This document shows positions 10,946-20,138 of a stretch of 64,000 nucleotides of DNA, in pieces; position 1 is the first letter of the stretch; the number at the start of each line of letters is the position of its first letter. The DNA comes from Hemicordylus capensis (taxonomy: Eukaryota; Chordata; Lepidosauria; Squamata; Cordylidae), in NCBI RefSeq assembly GCF_027244095.1, contig NC_069658.1:262144687-262208686 (forward strand). Reading direction: 5' to 3'. The position numbers and the translations under genes were made by a program. The notes beneath the pieces were generated by a model. The model worked only from the letters and a program-made list of their open reading frames with translations, searched no databases and was not told the origin of the DNA.

Positions 10946-12092
10946 TGTCACAGATCTGTTATATGAACACCTGGGGGCCAGCGGCAGGGTGGGGTGGGTA
11001 CAGAAATCCATAAGAAATCTTGTTCCCCAAGCAGGTAGTTGCCACTTGCAGTAGTCCAGTTAAAAGGTCTGTTGCAAGACTGCAAGTGTCTGCAGCAAGA
11101 TTGCTGTGTTTTAATCTCTATTACGATTTCTTTGCATGCCTAAAGCGTAGTAAAGCATTTATTTCTCTTTTATCTATGTAGGTTGCTCAAGCCAGGGTAA
11201 GGATTCCAATTTTTAATCATTCCTGGTCCAGTTCAAGCCAAGACATGCAAGCACTTCCTTATAAATATTAACAATAGAGAAGCATGGTAATAAAGAATAA
11301 TATTAGGGTTATTGGGCACTGTCGTCCACACAGGACACTCCTTCTGGACTTATTCATGTGGATAATGTAATGCGCAACTGTCAGGCCTTTTGCAGCTACA
11401 ACTTTGCAGCAGCGATTTCCATAATTGCAATGGAAAATGTTGTTGCATGAAAACTGCATGGAAAATATAAATATGAAGTCTTGCATTGTGTTATGTATCT
11501 TAGGTGCCTCTAAAGACAGGCTAGGCACGTTAGCCATGATGTTCAGTCCGTGCAGCAATGACCTGCTGTTCTCATCCAAAGGGCTGCACCATAGGGCTTG
11601 TGTCCTTCCATATCTGCCCTTTGAGAGTAGCGAGCCGCCACTGCTGATGTAACACTCAGATCAGATAATAATGCCTTGTGGTTAGCTGTCGATTCAGGCT
11701 TCAACGTACAGGTTTCTTCCCATATTCTTCCTGATATGGATGTTTGAACTTTGGCAGTCAGAAGAATGTTGATGTTTAGACTCTCTTAAACTGGTTTTTG
11801 CATCTCCAGCTTCTAACCTAAAGAGTTAGAAACTTACTAGAGTTATTAGTGAAATAGGATCTCAACCTGCTAAAAAGCATTCATGGGCTCTATTAAACTC
11901 AAAACTGGCCCATGATATTCATATTGTCCAGCCTGGCATAAACAGTATGTAGTGCAGCAGGGGGTCATATGCTGGAGAAGTGGATGAAGGGGGTAGTAAT
12001 ACGCTCTTTGACAGAAGTGGTGATGACCATATGTTGGGGGTGTGGGAGGTTGAAACTAGATATTGGACTAGATACTCAGCTGCTGGTCTAGA
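10946..12092. other. TRIM39 intron, no recognised feature
   Basis: No coding or repeat signal that I can support, apart from short repetitive wording near 11940-12090 (GGACTAGATACTCAGCTGCT). Confidence 0.45.
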
Positions 12093-12288
12093 CATAAGAA
12101 CATCCCTGCTGGATCAGGCCCACGGCCCATCTAGTCCAGCATCCTGTTTCACACAGTGGCCCACCAGATGCCGCTGGAAGCCACGGACAGGAGTTGAGGG
12201 TGTGCCGTCTCTCCTGCCATTACTCCCCTGCAACTGGTACTCAGAGGCACCCCACCCTTGAGGCTGGAGGTGGCCCACAGCCCTCTGA

Positions 12289-14220
12289 CTAGTAGCCATT
12301 GATAGACCTCTCCTCCATGAAGTCATCCAAACCCCTCTTAAAGCCATCCAGGTTGTTGGCTGTCACCACATCCTGTGGCAGAGAGTTCCACAAGTGGATC
12401 ACACGTTGTGTGAAAAAGTACTTCCGTTTGTTGGTCCTAGACCTCCTGGCAATCAATTTCATGGAGTGACCCCTGGTTCTAGTGTTGTGTGAGAGGGAAA
12501 AGAATCTCTCTCTCTCCACTTTCTCCACGCCATGCATGATTTTATAGACCTCTATCATGTCTCCCCGCAGTCGTCTTTTTTCTAAACTAAAAAGCCCCAG
12601 GTGTTGTAGTCTTGCCTCATAAGAAAGGTGCTCTAGGCCCCTGATCATCTTGGTTGCCCTCTTCTGTACCTTCTCCAGTTCAACAATGTCCTTTTTAAGA
12701 TGTGGTGACCAGAATTGTACGCAGTACTCCAAGTGTGGTCGCACCATAGTTTTGTATAAGGGCATTATAATGTTAGCCGTTTTATTTTCAATCCCCTTTC
12801 TAATGATCCCTAACATGGAATTGACCTTTTTCACCGCTGCTGCACATTGAGTTGACACTTTCAACGAGCTGTCAACCACAACCCCAAGATCCCTCTCCTG
12901 TTCCATCACCGACAGCTCGGATCCCATCAGCATATACTTGAAGTTGGGGTTTTTTGTCCCAATGTGCATCACTTTACACTTGCTAACATTGAACCACATT
13001 TGCCATTTTGTCGCCCACTCCCCCAGTTTGGAGAGATCCTTTTGGAGCTGCTCACAATCCGTTTTGGATTTCACTACCCGGAAGAGTTTGGTATCATCTG
13101 CAAATTTGGCCACATCGCTGCTTACCCCTGCTTCTAGATCATTTATGAATAAATTAAAAAGCACCGGTCCCAGTACAGATCCCTGCGGGACCCCACTTCT
13201 TACTTCCCTCCATTGTGAAAACTCTCCATTTATACCTACCCTCTGTTTCCTGTCTTTCAACCATTTAGCAATCCACACATGTACTTGTCCCCTTATCCCA
13301 TGACCGCTAAGTTTCCTCAGGAGTCTTTGATGAGGAACTTTGTCAAAAGCTTTTTGGAAGTCCAGGTAGGCTATGTCAACTGGATCACCTTGATCCACAC
13401 ACTCGTTGACACTCTCAAAGAAGTCCAAAAGGTTGGTGAGGCAAGATTTACCTTTGCGGAAGCCATGCTGGCTCACTCCCAGCAGGGCCTGTTCTTCTAG
13501 GTGCTTTACAATTTTATCCTTGAGGATGCTTTCCATCAGTTTGCCCAGAACGGACGTTAGGCTAACCGGCCTGTAATTTCCTGGATCGCCCCTGGATCCC
13601 TTTTTGAAAATCGGTGTTACATTTGCTACTCTCCAGTCCTCTGGTACAGAGCCCGATTTCAGGGATAAGTTAAATATTTTAGCAAGGAGGTCAGCAATTT
13701 CACATTTGAGTTCTTTGAGGACTCTTGGATGGATTCCATCCGGCCCTGGTGATTTGTTAGCTTTCAGTTTTTCCAGACAGTTTAGAACATCATCCCTTGT
13801 CACTTCTATCTGACTCAGCTCTCTGGCCTCCATCCCTAAAAAGCCTGGTTCAGGAACAGGTATATGCTCAGTATCCTCTGCCGTGAAGACAGACGCAAAG
13901 AACTCATTCAGTTTCTTTGCAACCTCCATATCCTCCTTAATAATCCCTTTCACTCCTTCATTGTCTAATGGCCCAACCGCCTCCCTGGCAGGTTTCCTGC
14001 TTCTGATGTACTTAAAGAAGTTTTTGTTATTCCCCTTGATACTTTTGGCTAAATGTTCCTCAAACTCTCTTTTTGCCTCCCTTATTGTCACCTTGCATTT
14101 CTTTTGCCAGAGTTTGTGTTCCTTTCTGTTCTCTTCGTTTGGACAGGCCTTCCAATTTCGGAAGGAAGTCTTCTTCCCTTTTATGGCTTCTTTGACGGTA
14201 CCCGTTAGCCATGCTGGCAT
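12289..14220 (-). CDS. CR1 ORF2, reverse transcriptase part
   Basis: A 643-residue open frame covering the RT and C-terminal part of CR1 ORF2. Visible motifs: ANKSPGPDGIHPRVLKEL (fingers), YRPVSLTSVLGKLMES, YLDFQKAFDKVPH (first catalytic Asp), GVPQGSVLGPVLFNLFINDL, and KFADDTKLF (the FADD form of the catalytic YxDD box). The C-terminal portion ends in EERSINGY, normal for CR1. The reading frame is open well upstream of the first ATG and continues back as LLKTTILEAQSACIPKRRKG, so this ATG is not a true start. The frame is simply offset from the endonuclease part. All RT residues that I would expect are present. Confidence 0.9.
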   Translation of the reverse strand: MPAWLTGTVKEAIKGKKTSFRNWKACPNEENRKEHKLWQKKCKVTIREAKREFEEHLAKSIKGNNKNFFKYIRSRKPAREAVGPLDNEGVKGIIKEDMEVAKKLNEFFASVFTAEDTEHIPVPEPGFLGMEARELSQIEVTRDDVLNCLEKLKANKSPGPDGIHPRVLKELKCEIADLLAKIFNLSLKSGSVPEDWRVANVTPIFKKGSRGDPGNYRPVSLTSVLGKLMESILKDKIVKHLEEQALLGVSQHGFRKGKSCLTNLLDFFESVNECVDQGDPVDIAYLDFQKAFDKVPHQRLLRKLSGHGIRGQVHVWIAKWLKDRKQRVGINGEFSQWREVRSGVPQGSVLGPVLFNLFINDLEAGVSSDVAKFADDTKLFRVVKSKTDCEQLQKDLSKLGEWATKWQMWFNVSKCKVMHIGTKNPNFKYMLMGSELSVMEQERDLGVVVDSSLKVSTQCAAAVKKVNSMLGIIRKGIENKTANIIMPLYKTMVRPHLEYCVQFWSPHLKKDIVELEKVQKRATKMIRGLEHLSYEARLQHLGLFSLEKRRLRGDMIEVYKIMHGVEKVERERFFSLSHNTRTRGHSMKLIARRSRTNKRKYFFTQRVIHLWNSLPQDVVTANNLDGFKRGLDDFMEERSINGY

Positions 14221-14276
14221 CCTCCTGGACTTAGTGGTACCTTTCCTCCTTTTGGGTATACAAGCTGACTGGGCTT

Positions 14277-15278
14277 CTAGTATTGTGGTTTTGAGTAAAC
14301 TCCATGCATTCTGGAGCGAAGTGACTCTCCTGCTTTTCCCCTCAGCTTTCTTTTCACCATACTCCTCATTTTGGAGAAGTTTCCTCTTCTGAAATTCAAA
14401 ATGTCTGTGTTTGACATCCTTGGTGATTCTCTCCCCGCATGTTTGCTGAATTTGATGGCACTGTGGTCACTGTTCCCTAAAGGGTCGATGACACTCACAT
14501 CACGCACCAGGTCCTGGGTGTCACTCAGAATTAGATCCAAGGTCGCCTTCTCTCTGGTTGTTTCCATGACCAGCTGTTCTAGGGCACAGTCATTTAGCAT
14601 ATCTAGAAAATTGACCTCTTTGTCCTGACTTGAATGTGAATTTACCCAGTCTATGTGTGGGTAGTTGAAATCACCCATAATTACAGCCCTGCCTCTCCTT
14701 GACGCCTCCCTGATTTCTTCCTGCAACTCCCAGTCACTGTCGGCATTTTGATCCGGAAGGCGATAGCACGTCCCCAGTAGCACGATTCCTTTCTGGCCTT
14801 GTATAGTCACCCACAGGGTTTCTGTGGAGGACTCCAGTCCACTTAGGTTTTCTAGCTTGTTAGATTCTATCCCTTCTTTAACATACAGTGCTACTCCTCC
14901 TCCAAGGCACCCCTCCCTGTCCTTCCTATAGAGTTTATACCCAGGGATAACAGTGTCCCACCGGTTCTCACTGTTCCACCATGTTTCTGTTATGCCCACT
15001 ATGTCTATTTCTGCGTTAGCAACCAAGCACTCCAGCTCACCCATCTTGGCTCGGAGGCTTCTGGCATTAGCATACAAGCACCTATACACTGAATCTTTCC
15101 CCTGATGTATGCTATTCTTTTGACTTTTTGACTTGCTGGCACAGGCTCCCGTCTGCTCTTTATGCAGTTCTGCTCTGTCCCCTTCTGTTTTATTTGAATT
15201 CTTTGCAGCCTCACACTTTAAAGGATGGCTTTTGCCAAACGGGATACTGCCCAGCTCCCATCGGCTGTTCCCCAGGTG
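14277..15278 (-). CDS. CR1 ORF2, apurinic/apyrimidinic-like endonuclease part
   Basis: N-terminal endonuclease of ORF2, which nicks target DNA. Motifs: YANARSLRAKMGELE, DIVGITETWW (Glu of the active site), GDFNYPHIDW, and DPLGNSDHSAIKF (catalytic His in SDH). The frame is open from just after the ORF1 stop to 14277. Near 14360-14375 the minus strand reads NFSKMRSM, where the offset frame would read NFSKNEEYGEKKAEGKSRR and run on into the RT, so one base seems to have been lost in an A run. There is no in-frame ATG before the one inside the ANARSLRAKM motif (see Part 2). Confidence 0.85.
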   Translation of the reverse strand, partial: HLGNSRWELGSIPFGKSHPLKCEAAKNSNKTEGDRAELHKEQTGACASKSKSQKNSIHQGKDSVYRCLYANARSLRAKMGELECLVANAEIDIVGITETWWNSENRWDTVIPGYKLYRKDREGCLGGGVALYVKEGIESNKLENLSGLESSTETLWVTIQGQKGIVLLGTCYRLPDQNADSDWELQEEIREASRRGRAVIMGDFNYPHIDWVNSHSSQDKEVNFLDMLNDCALEQLVMETTREKATLDLILSDTQDLVRDVSVIDPLGNSDHSAIKFSKHAGRESPRMSNTDILNFRRGNFSKMRSMVKRKLRGKAGESLRSRMHGVYSKPQY

Positions 15279-16181
15279 TCATTTTAAAAGCTGCTCTGCA
15301 ACCTTTTTTATTTTAAGTGCCAGCAGTCTGGTTCCATCTTGGTTCAAGTGCAGCCCGTCCCTTTTGTACAGGCCTTGCTTGCCCCAAAATGTGTCCCAGT
15401 GCCTAACAAATCTAAAGCCCTCCTCCCAGCACAAACGTCTCATCCATGCATTGAAACCCCTCAGCTCAGCCTGTCTCACTGTACTTGCGCGTGCAACAGG
15501 TAGCATTTCTGAGACTGCTACCTTGGGGGTCCTGGATTTCAAAATGCTACCTATCAGCCTAAATTTGGCTTCCAGGACCTCCTGACTGCATTTCCCCACA
15601 TCGTTGGTGCCGACGTGCACCACGACAGCTGTCTCCTCCCCAGCACTGCCTAGGAGCCTGTCTAGATGCTGCGTAATGTCCGCAACCTTCGCACCAGGCA
15701 GGCAAGTCACCGTACGGTCAACACGCGGGTCACAAACCCATCTCTCTATCCCCCTAATGATCGAATCACCAACTACAAGGAGACCCCCACCCCCCAGAGG
15801 AGTATTCCCTGTGCGAGAGGATATGGGCTCATCATCCATGGAAGGGGTCCCTTCTAAAGGAGCATTTCCCTCTTCCTCAGACCGATGTCCTCCTCGCCCA
15901 AGACCTTCATTCTCCCTGACAGCAGAGGAGCTACCAGCCCTGGAGTGGGATGCCTCTATCACATCCCTGAAGGTCTCATCCACATGCCTCTCTGTCTCCC
16001 TGAGCTTCTCCAGATCCACCACCTTGGTCTCTAGGGAACGGATTTGTTCCCTGAGAGCCAGGAGCTCCTTGCACCGAGCACACACCCATGACTTCTGCCC
16101 ATGGGGCAAATAGTCGTACATGTGGCACTCTGTGCAATACACTGGGAAGTGCCCCTTCCCCTGCTGACCTTCTATCTTCAT
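15279..16181 (-). CDS. CR1 ORF1, zinc-finger and SGNH-esterase protein
   Basis: An intact 300-residue ORF. Near the N terminus it has a Cys-rich finger-like motif (CTECHMYDYL then WVCARCKELL), followed by a coiled-coil-like helix (LREQIRSLETKVVDLEKLRE), a low-complexity linker, and an SGNH/GDSL esterase-type domain. That domain has VVGDSIIRGI (Ser block), HVGTNDV (Gly/Asn block) and DGLHLNQDGTRLL (Asp-His block). ORF1 esterases of this type are known in CR1-group LINEs, and their role in transposition is not settled. This is element-encoded, not a host esterase gene. Confidence 0.9.
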   Translation of the reverse strand: MKIEGQQGKGHFPVYCTECHMYDYLPHGQKSWVCARCKELLALREQIRSLETKVVDLEKLRETERHVDETFRDVIEASHSRAGSSSAVRENEGLGRGGHRSEEEGNAPLEGTPSMDDEPISSRTGNTPLGGGGLLVVGDSIIRGIERWVCDPRVDRTVTCLPGAKVADITQHLDRLLGSAGEETAVVVHVGTNDVGKCSQEVLEAKFRLIGSILKSRTPKVAVSEMLPVARASTVRQAELRGFNAWMRRLCWEEGFRFVRHWDTFWGKQGLYKRDGLHLNQDGTRLLALKIKKVAEQLLK

Positions 16182-16743
16182 ACTGTTATAGTTGGCTCTT
16201 TACAGTATTTAGGGAGCTTATTGTCCGTTTTTTAGATAGTTTATTAGGATAGGTCTCAGCTGTAATGGTCAGCTATTTAACTGTCCAAACAGCCTTTCCC
16301 AAGAATATGAGGGATACGAGGGAGGGATATGTACTTACGTTCTCTTCTCCACGAGGCTCCTTGTGATCCTTGTGATCGCGGGGGCTTGTTCCAGGCTCCC
16401 CCACACACTTCCCACTAAACTCCTGCAAAACTCCTATGTCCTGTTTGCTATCCCTGTCGGCTATGCTCTGCTCGCTATGCTCTCGGGCCTACACCTCTTA
16501 TGTAGAGTAGGCTTCCAACTGTCACACAGGATGTGAGTCAAAGGAAGGAATGTGGGGCCCCTCCCAGCCCTAGCTGGCTCCACCCCCACTACTAAGTAAC
16601 ACTGCCTTTAGGTAACCCTAAGAACTCCTAGCCCTGTTATATGTTAACCCTAACAAGTAACCCTAACAAGTAACACACACAGAGATAGAGAGACAAAGAC
16701 CTACCCCTTAGAGAGAAACAGCCCCTGCTAAACTCCCCTCTTG

Positions 16744-16889
16744 GTTTGTTTGAAGTGGAAAAGGCTAGATGTTTAGAAGGGCTTGCTCAGCTTCTCAGCT
16801 GTGTCTCTTCCTGTTAGTTTGTTTGAAGGGGAAAAGGCTAGATGTTTAGAAGGGCTTGCTCAACTTCTCAGCTGTGTCTGCTCTTCCCA
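16744..16889 (-). repeat. 73-bp tandem duplication in the CR1 5' leader
   Basis: GTTTGTTTGAAG starts at 16744 and again at 16817, and about 70 of the following bases are near-identical (both contain GGCTAGATGTTTAGAAGG). Tandem units near LINE 5' ends can act as promoter monomers. Here that is inference. Confidence 0.65.
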
Positions 16890-16890
16890 G

Positions 16891-17943
16891 AGTAGACCCA
16901 TCTCTTCACCCCATGCTTTCTTCCTATTCCTGAGATCTTGGGTTACTTTTGCTTTAGTCTCCAGTCTGAGAGGAGGAAAGGATTCTGGGAATTCCTTGCC
17001 CATCTTCATCTTGATTAAAGCAGTGCTAGTGTGCCCCAGCGGTCTTTTTGCATGCACACAACCGCAGCTGAGATGCTGGTCCTTTTAGTAGGTAATACAG
17101 GCATAGAACTTGAATGCTGAGGGGCAGAGTGGCAGTGAGCTAATGCCACGCTTTTTACATGCACACGTACCTACTTTGTGTATGGAATAGGAACACCAAA
17201 TCAATGTGAGGGGAAATACTCTGGTACTAAGGGAATCTATTTCCTTTCTGCAGCCACAAAACGAATCTGATGTTTGTCTGGTAGAGCTGGCCAGAACACC
17301 AATTGGGCATGTTTGAAGACTGAATAAGAAAGAACTAAGGCTTTCTGGAAAACAAGGAGTAAAGAAAGGGGAGGAATAGTGGAGGGGATGGTAAAGGTCA
17401 AGCCTGGTCTACCAAACCAAAAGAGAAGATGAAGAAAAGAACGATAGAGAAAGGCAGGAAGGGAAGAGCAAGTTATATCTCTCCTATTCTGCTGGGGAGA
17501 AACGAGAACCCCAGAGGGAAAGGGTGGGTCATGAGTTGGGGGTCGGCAAGTTCCAGACTGCAGAAAGGCCTTTGCCTGGGGGGGAGCAGCATCCTAAGTG
17601 CAAGGCAGGCACCTAATACTGTACAAGGATTCCAAAGGGCTGTGGGGACTGAATAGGTGAGACAGTCCTGTTTAGTTGGAGACAAAATTAGATGGGCCCT
17701 TAATGAGCCCGGCTGTTGGCATAAGGTTTGATTTCCTCGCATTAAGTCAAGTTGCTCTATTCAGACTTCTGTTTGTCTGGGACCAGGGTGCCTAGCCAAG
17801 CAGCTTCTCATTCAAATGCAAGTTCTGGCAAGAGGAATATTTCCTGCCATCTCAAGACACTCGTGATCAGCATTTGCTTATATGACAGTCTGCTTTACAG
17901 GAGAACCTTATTACTTGTGGGAGTTTCATTCCTCACCTACTAC
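16891..17943. other. TRIM39 intron, no recognised feature
   Basis: No gene or repeat family recognised. Short open frames here lack any protein-like pattern. Confidence 0.45.
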
Positions 17944-18350
17944 TGCGAGTAACGAGGCATTAGGTCTATGGGGAAAGGGGTTAGGTTCCGGGGGGGATTT
18001 AAAAGCCCCAAACGGCCCCCACATAGGCCAGAACTTACTCTGGCATGTTCCACTGGTCTTCCATGTGCTCAGGAATGCTCCCCAAAGGACAGATTCTCCC
18101 CCCCCCCCAAAAAAAACTCTGGAAAATCATGGGGGAAAGTCCGGGTTGTTTTTTTCAGAAATGAGCCAAAAAATGGCTCCTCCTGTCTCTTCCTGGCTTA
18201 CTAGAGACAAAATGGCAGCTGTAAATTACCTCTGCAGTCACTTCCAGCCCTCTAGGAACCTCAGATACATGGGTTTTAATCCAATAGTATCCGTGGATCC
18301 TGGAAATGGGTGTCAATAATACACCCCACAGATACGCAGAACCGCAAATA
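17944..18350. repeat. Probable dispersed repeat, unclassified
   Basis: Contains homopolymer runs and a stretch (GGTGTCAATAATACACCCCA, GCAGAACCGCAAATAACG) with the look of a non-autonomous element. I cannot define ends or a family. Confidence 0.3.
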
Positions 18351-18563
18351 ACGTTTTCCTGTCTACAGAATGGATCCTCTGAGCCCACACAGGTGATCAA
18401 ACCAGTGTAGATGAGAGATGCCAATATTTTGGGGGGTGGGGGTATGCATTTAACAGTTGCATTCTGAATCAGCCAGAGAAAATAATCCCAGAAATGGATA
18501 CAGTAGCTTAACCATTATATGAACAGAGCATAGATCAATCTTCTTCTCTCTCTTTTCCTGCAG

Positions 18564-19111
18564 GAGATTTGACTCTTGACCCTGAAACTGCCCACCCCAA
18601 CCTAGTGCTCTCTGAGGACCGCAAGAGTGTCAAGTTTGTGGAGCAGCGGCTGCGAGACTTGCCTGAGAGCCCAAGACGCTTCACCGTCTATCCCTGTGTC
18701 TTAGCCACAAAAGGCTTCACCTCAGGCCGCCACTACTGGGAGGTGGAAGTGGGTGAAAAGACCCACTGGGCTCTGGGGGTCTGCAATGACTCAGTCAGCC
18801 GTAAAGGAGAGACGACCTCCTTGCCCGAGACTGGTTATTGGCGGGTGAGGCTATTCAATGGGGACAAATACGCAGCCACCACCACCCCATTCACCCCTAT
18901 CAATGTCACCATCAAACCCAAGCGAGTCGGCGTCTTTCTGGACTATGAGGCTGGCAAGTTGTCCTTCTACAATGTCACGGACCGCTCCCACATCTATACT
19001 TTTACTGACACCTTCAGTGAGAAGCTTTGGCCTTTCTTCTATCCAGGGATCCGCGCCGGGCGCAAGAACGCTGCTCCCCTCATCATTCGACCTTCCACGG
19101 ACTGGGAGTGA
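18564..19111 (+). CDS. TRIM39: TRIM39-like protein, terminal exon encoding PRY-SPRY (B30.2)
   Basis: The last coding exon of a TRIM E3 ubiquitin ligase, after a strong polypyrimidine acceptor (CTCTCTTTTCCTGCAG). It encodes about 182 residues: a PRY segment (LTLDPETAHPNLVLSEDRKS, LRDLPESPRRF, YPCVLATKGFTSGRHYWEVE) and a SPRY core (ALGVCNDSVSRKGE, TGYWRVRLFNGDKYAAT, KPKRVGVFLDYEAGKLSFYN, PFFYPGIRAGRKNAAPLI), ending in RPSTDWE. The order and wording are those I recall for TRIM39, including the TDWE end. The domain recognises substrates. Human TRIM39 acts in cell-cycle and apoptosis control and lies in the MHC. No break is visible. Another TRIM of the same subgroup is possible but less likely. 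Confidence 0.88.
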
Positions 19112-19255
19112 CCGTTATGAACCTTGTCTCCCTGCTAGGATTAGCCTCAGAGTACGTGAAGAGTTTAAATAACTTGACTTCTCGTGGAGGGTGGGGTGAA
19201 GAGCTAGGGTCCAGCCAATGTCACCTCCAGCTGGAAAAAAAAAAAAGGGCACCAG

Positions 19256-19261
19256 AATAAA
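19256..19261 (+). promoter_or_regulatory. Poly(A) signal of the TRIM39-like gene
   Basis: AATAAA lies about 145 bp after the stop codon, with another (AAATAAATA) near 19290. A short 3' UTR ending near 19280 to 19310 is plausible. Confidence 0.5.
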
Positions 19262-19785
19262 ATATGCAGTGGCTCTTCTTCTCTTTTAAAAAATAAATAG
19301 AAGTTAAACATTTTCTTCTAAACCTCATATTTTACCAGTGACACCAGAGAGAGGGGAGAGAGATTTTCATTAAAGCTAAGGAGGAACTTTGGAGCAGTAA
19401 AACTTGTGAAGGCCAATGAAGAACGTGTTGCCTTCTGTGGTCCCAAACCTCTGATGGGGGTTTACATTCCAAGACAGTGTTGCTTAATCTGAAAATTAAG
19501 CACTGGTGTTAGCAAGGTAGAAGGCCAAGGTGTTTGTGTTGACTGTGAACAGAGCTGGTCAGGAGTGTGTGTGAGTGAAAAGGTGTGGCCATTCTATGTA
19601 CTCTGAACGTGGAAGGCATAAACTCTCTGGGTAGTGATGGGAAGAGACCCTTCTGTGAAGAGGTTAATATGGAGAATTGCACACATAGGCTGTAAAATGT
19701 TGACCCTTCTCCAATCTTATTTTGTTGCCTGCTAAAGTGCATATCTAGGTAGCAGCACCTGAACTCTTGGTAGTATGCTGTAGTG

Positions 19786-20138
19786 CAGTGTTTCTCAACC
19801 ACCGGTCTACAAGGCATTGGGTACCGGTCCTTGAGGCATCACTAATAAAAGTCACGCCCCCCACCCACCCACCCCCCAAAAATTGGGGGCCGGCAGGGGC
19901 CGCCTGGAGTTCATTTCCAGGCAGCCCTCACTGCTGGATAACATTCATTTTGCTTCCTTGAAATGAACTTTTTCTTCCTGGAAATGAGCTCCAGATTGCT
20001 GCCCGGAATTGTTTTGGGGGGGGTGTCTGGGGGTGAGGTTGGGGGCGAGGGGGGTGACCCCCTTACTAACGGCTGGTCCAGGAAACTGCGCACAAATAAT
20101 GTAGCGGTCCATGACTCCAAAAACGTTGAGCAACACTG
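19786..20138. mobile_element. hAT-type miniature element
   Basis: Starts CAGTGTTTCTCAACCACCGG and ends GGTCCATGACTCCAAAAACG then GTTGAGCAACACTG. The ends are inverted repeats. TGTAGTG occurs just before the left end and again two bases after the right end, a decayed 8-bp target duplication. Non-coding, 353 bp. Confidence 0.7.

Larger units (their letters stand above)
12093..16890 (-). mobile_element. Near full-length CR1 LINE
   Basis: A minus-strand CR1 non-LTR retrotransposon of about 4.8 kb in the TRIM39 intron. The 3' end at 12093 carries the CATAAGAACAT-type terminus (plus-strand reading). Then come ORF2 with reverse transcriptase (12289-14220) and endonuclease (14277-15278), ORF1 (15279-16181), and a 5' leader that includes a 73-bp tandem duplication (16744-16889). 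ORF1 is intact, and ORF2 shows one likely 1-base loss near 14370, so the copy is young. The 5' limit is uncertain; it could lie anywhere between about 16530 and 17080. Confidence 0.9.

Noticed and set aside
15279-16181. Host GDSL/SGNH esterase gene
   Set aside because: It is ORF1 of the CR1 LINE: directly followed by the CR1 endonuclease and RT in order, with a zinc-finger N terminus.
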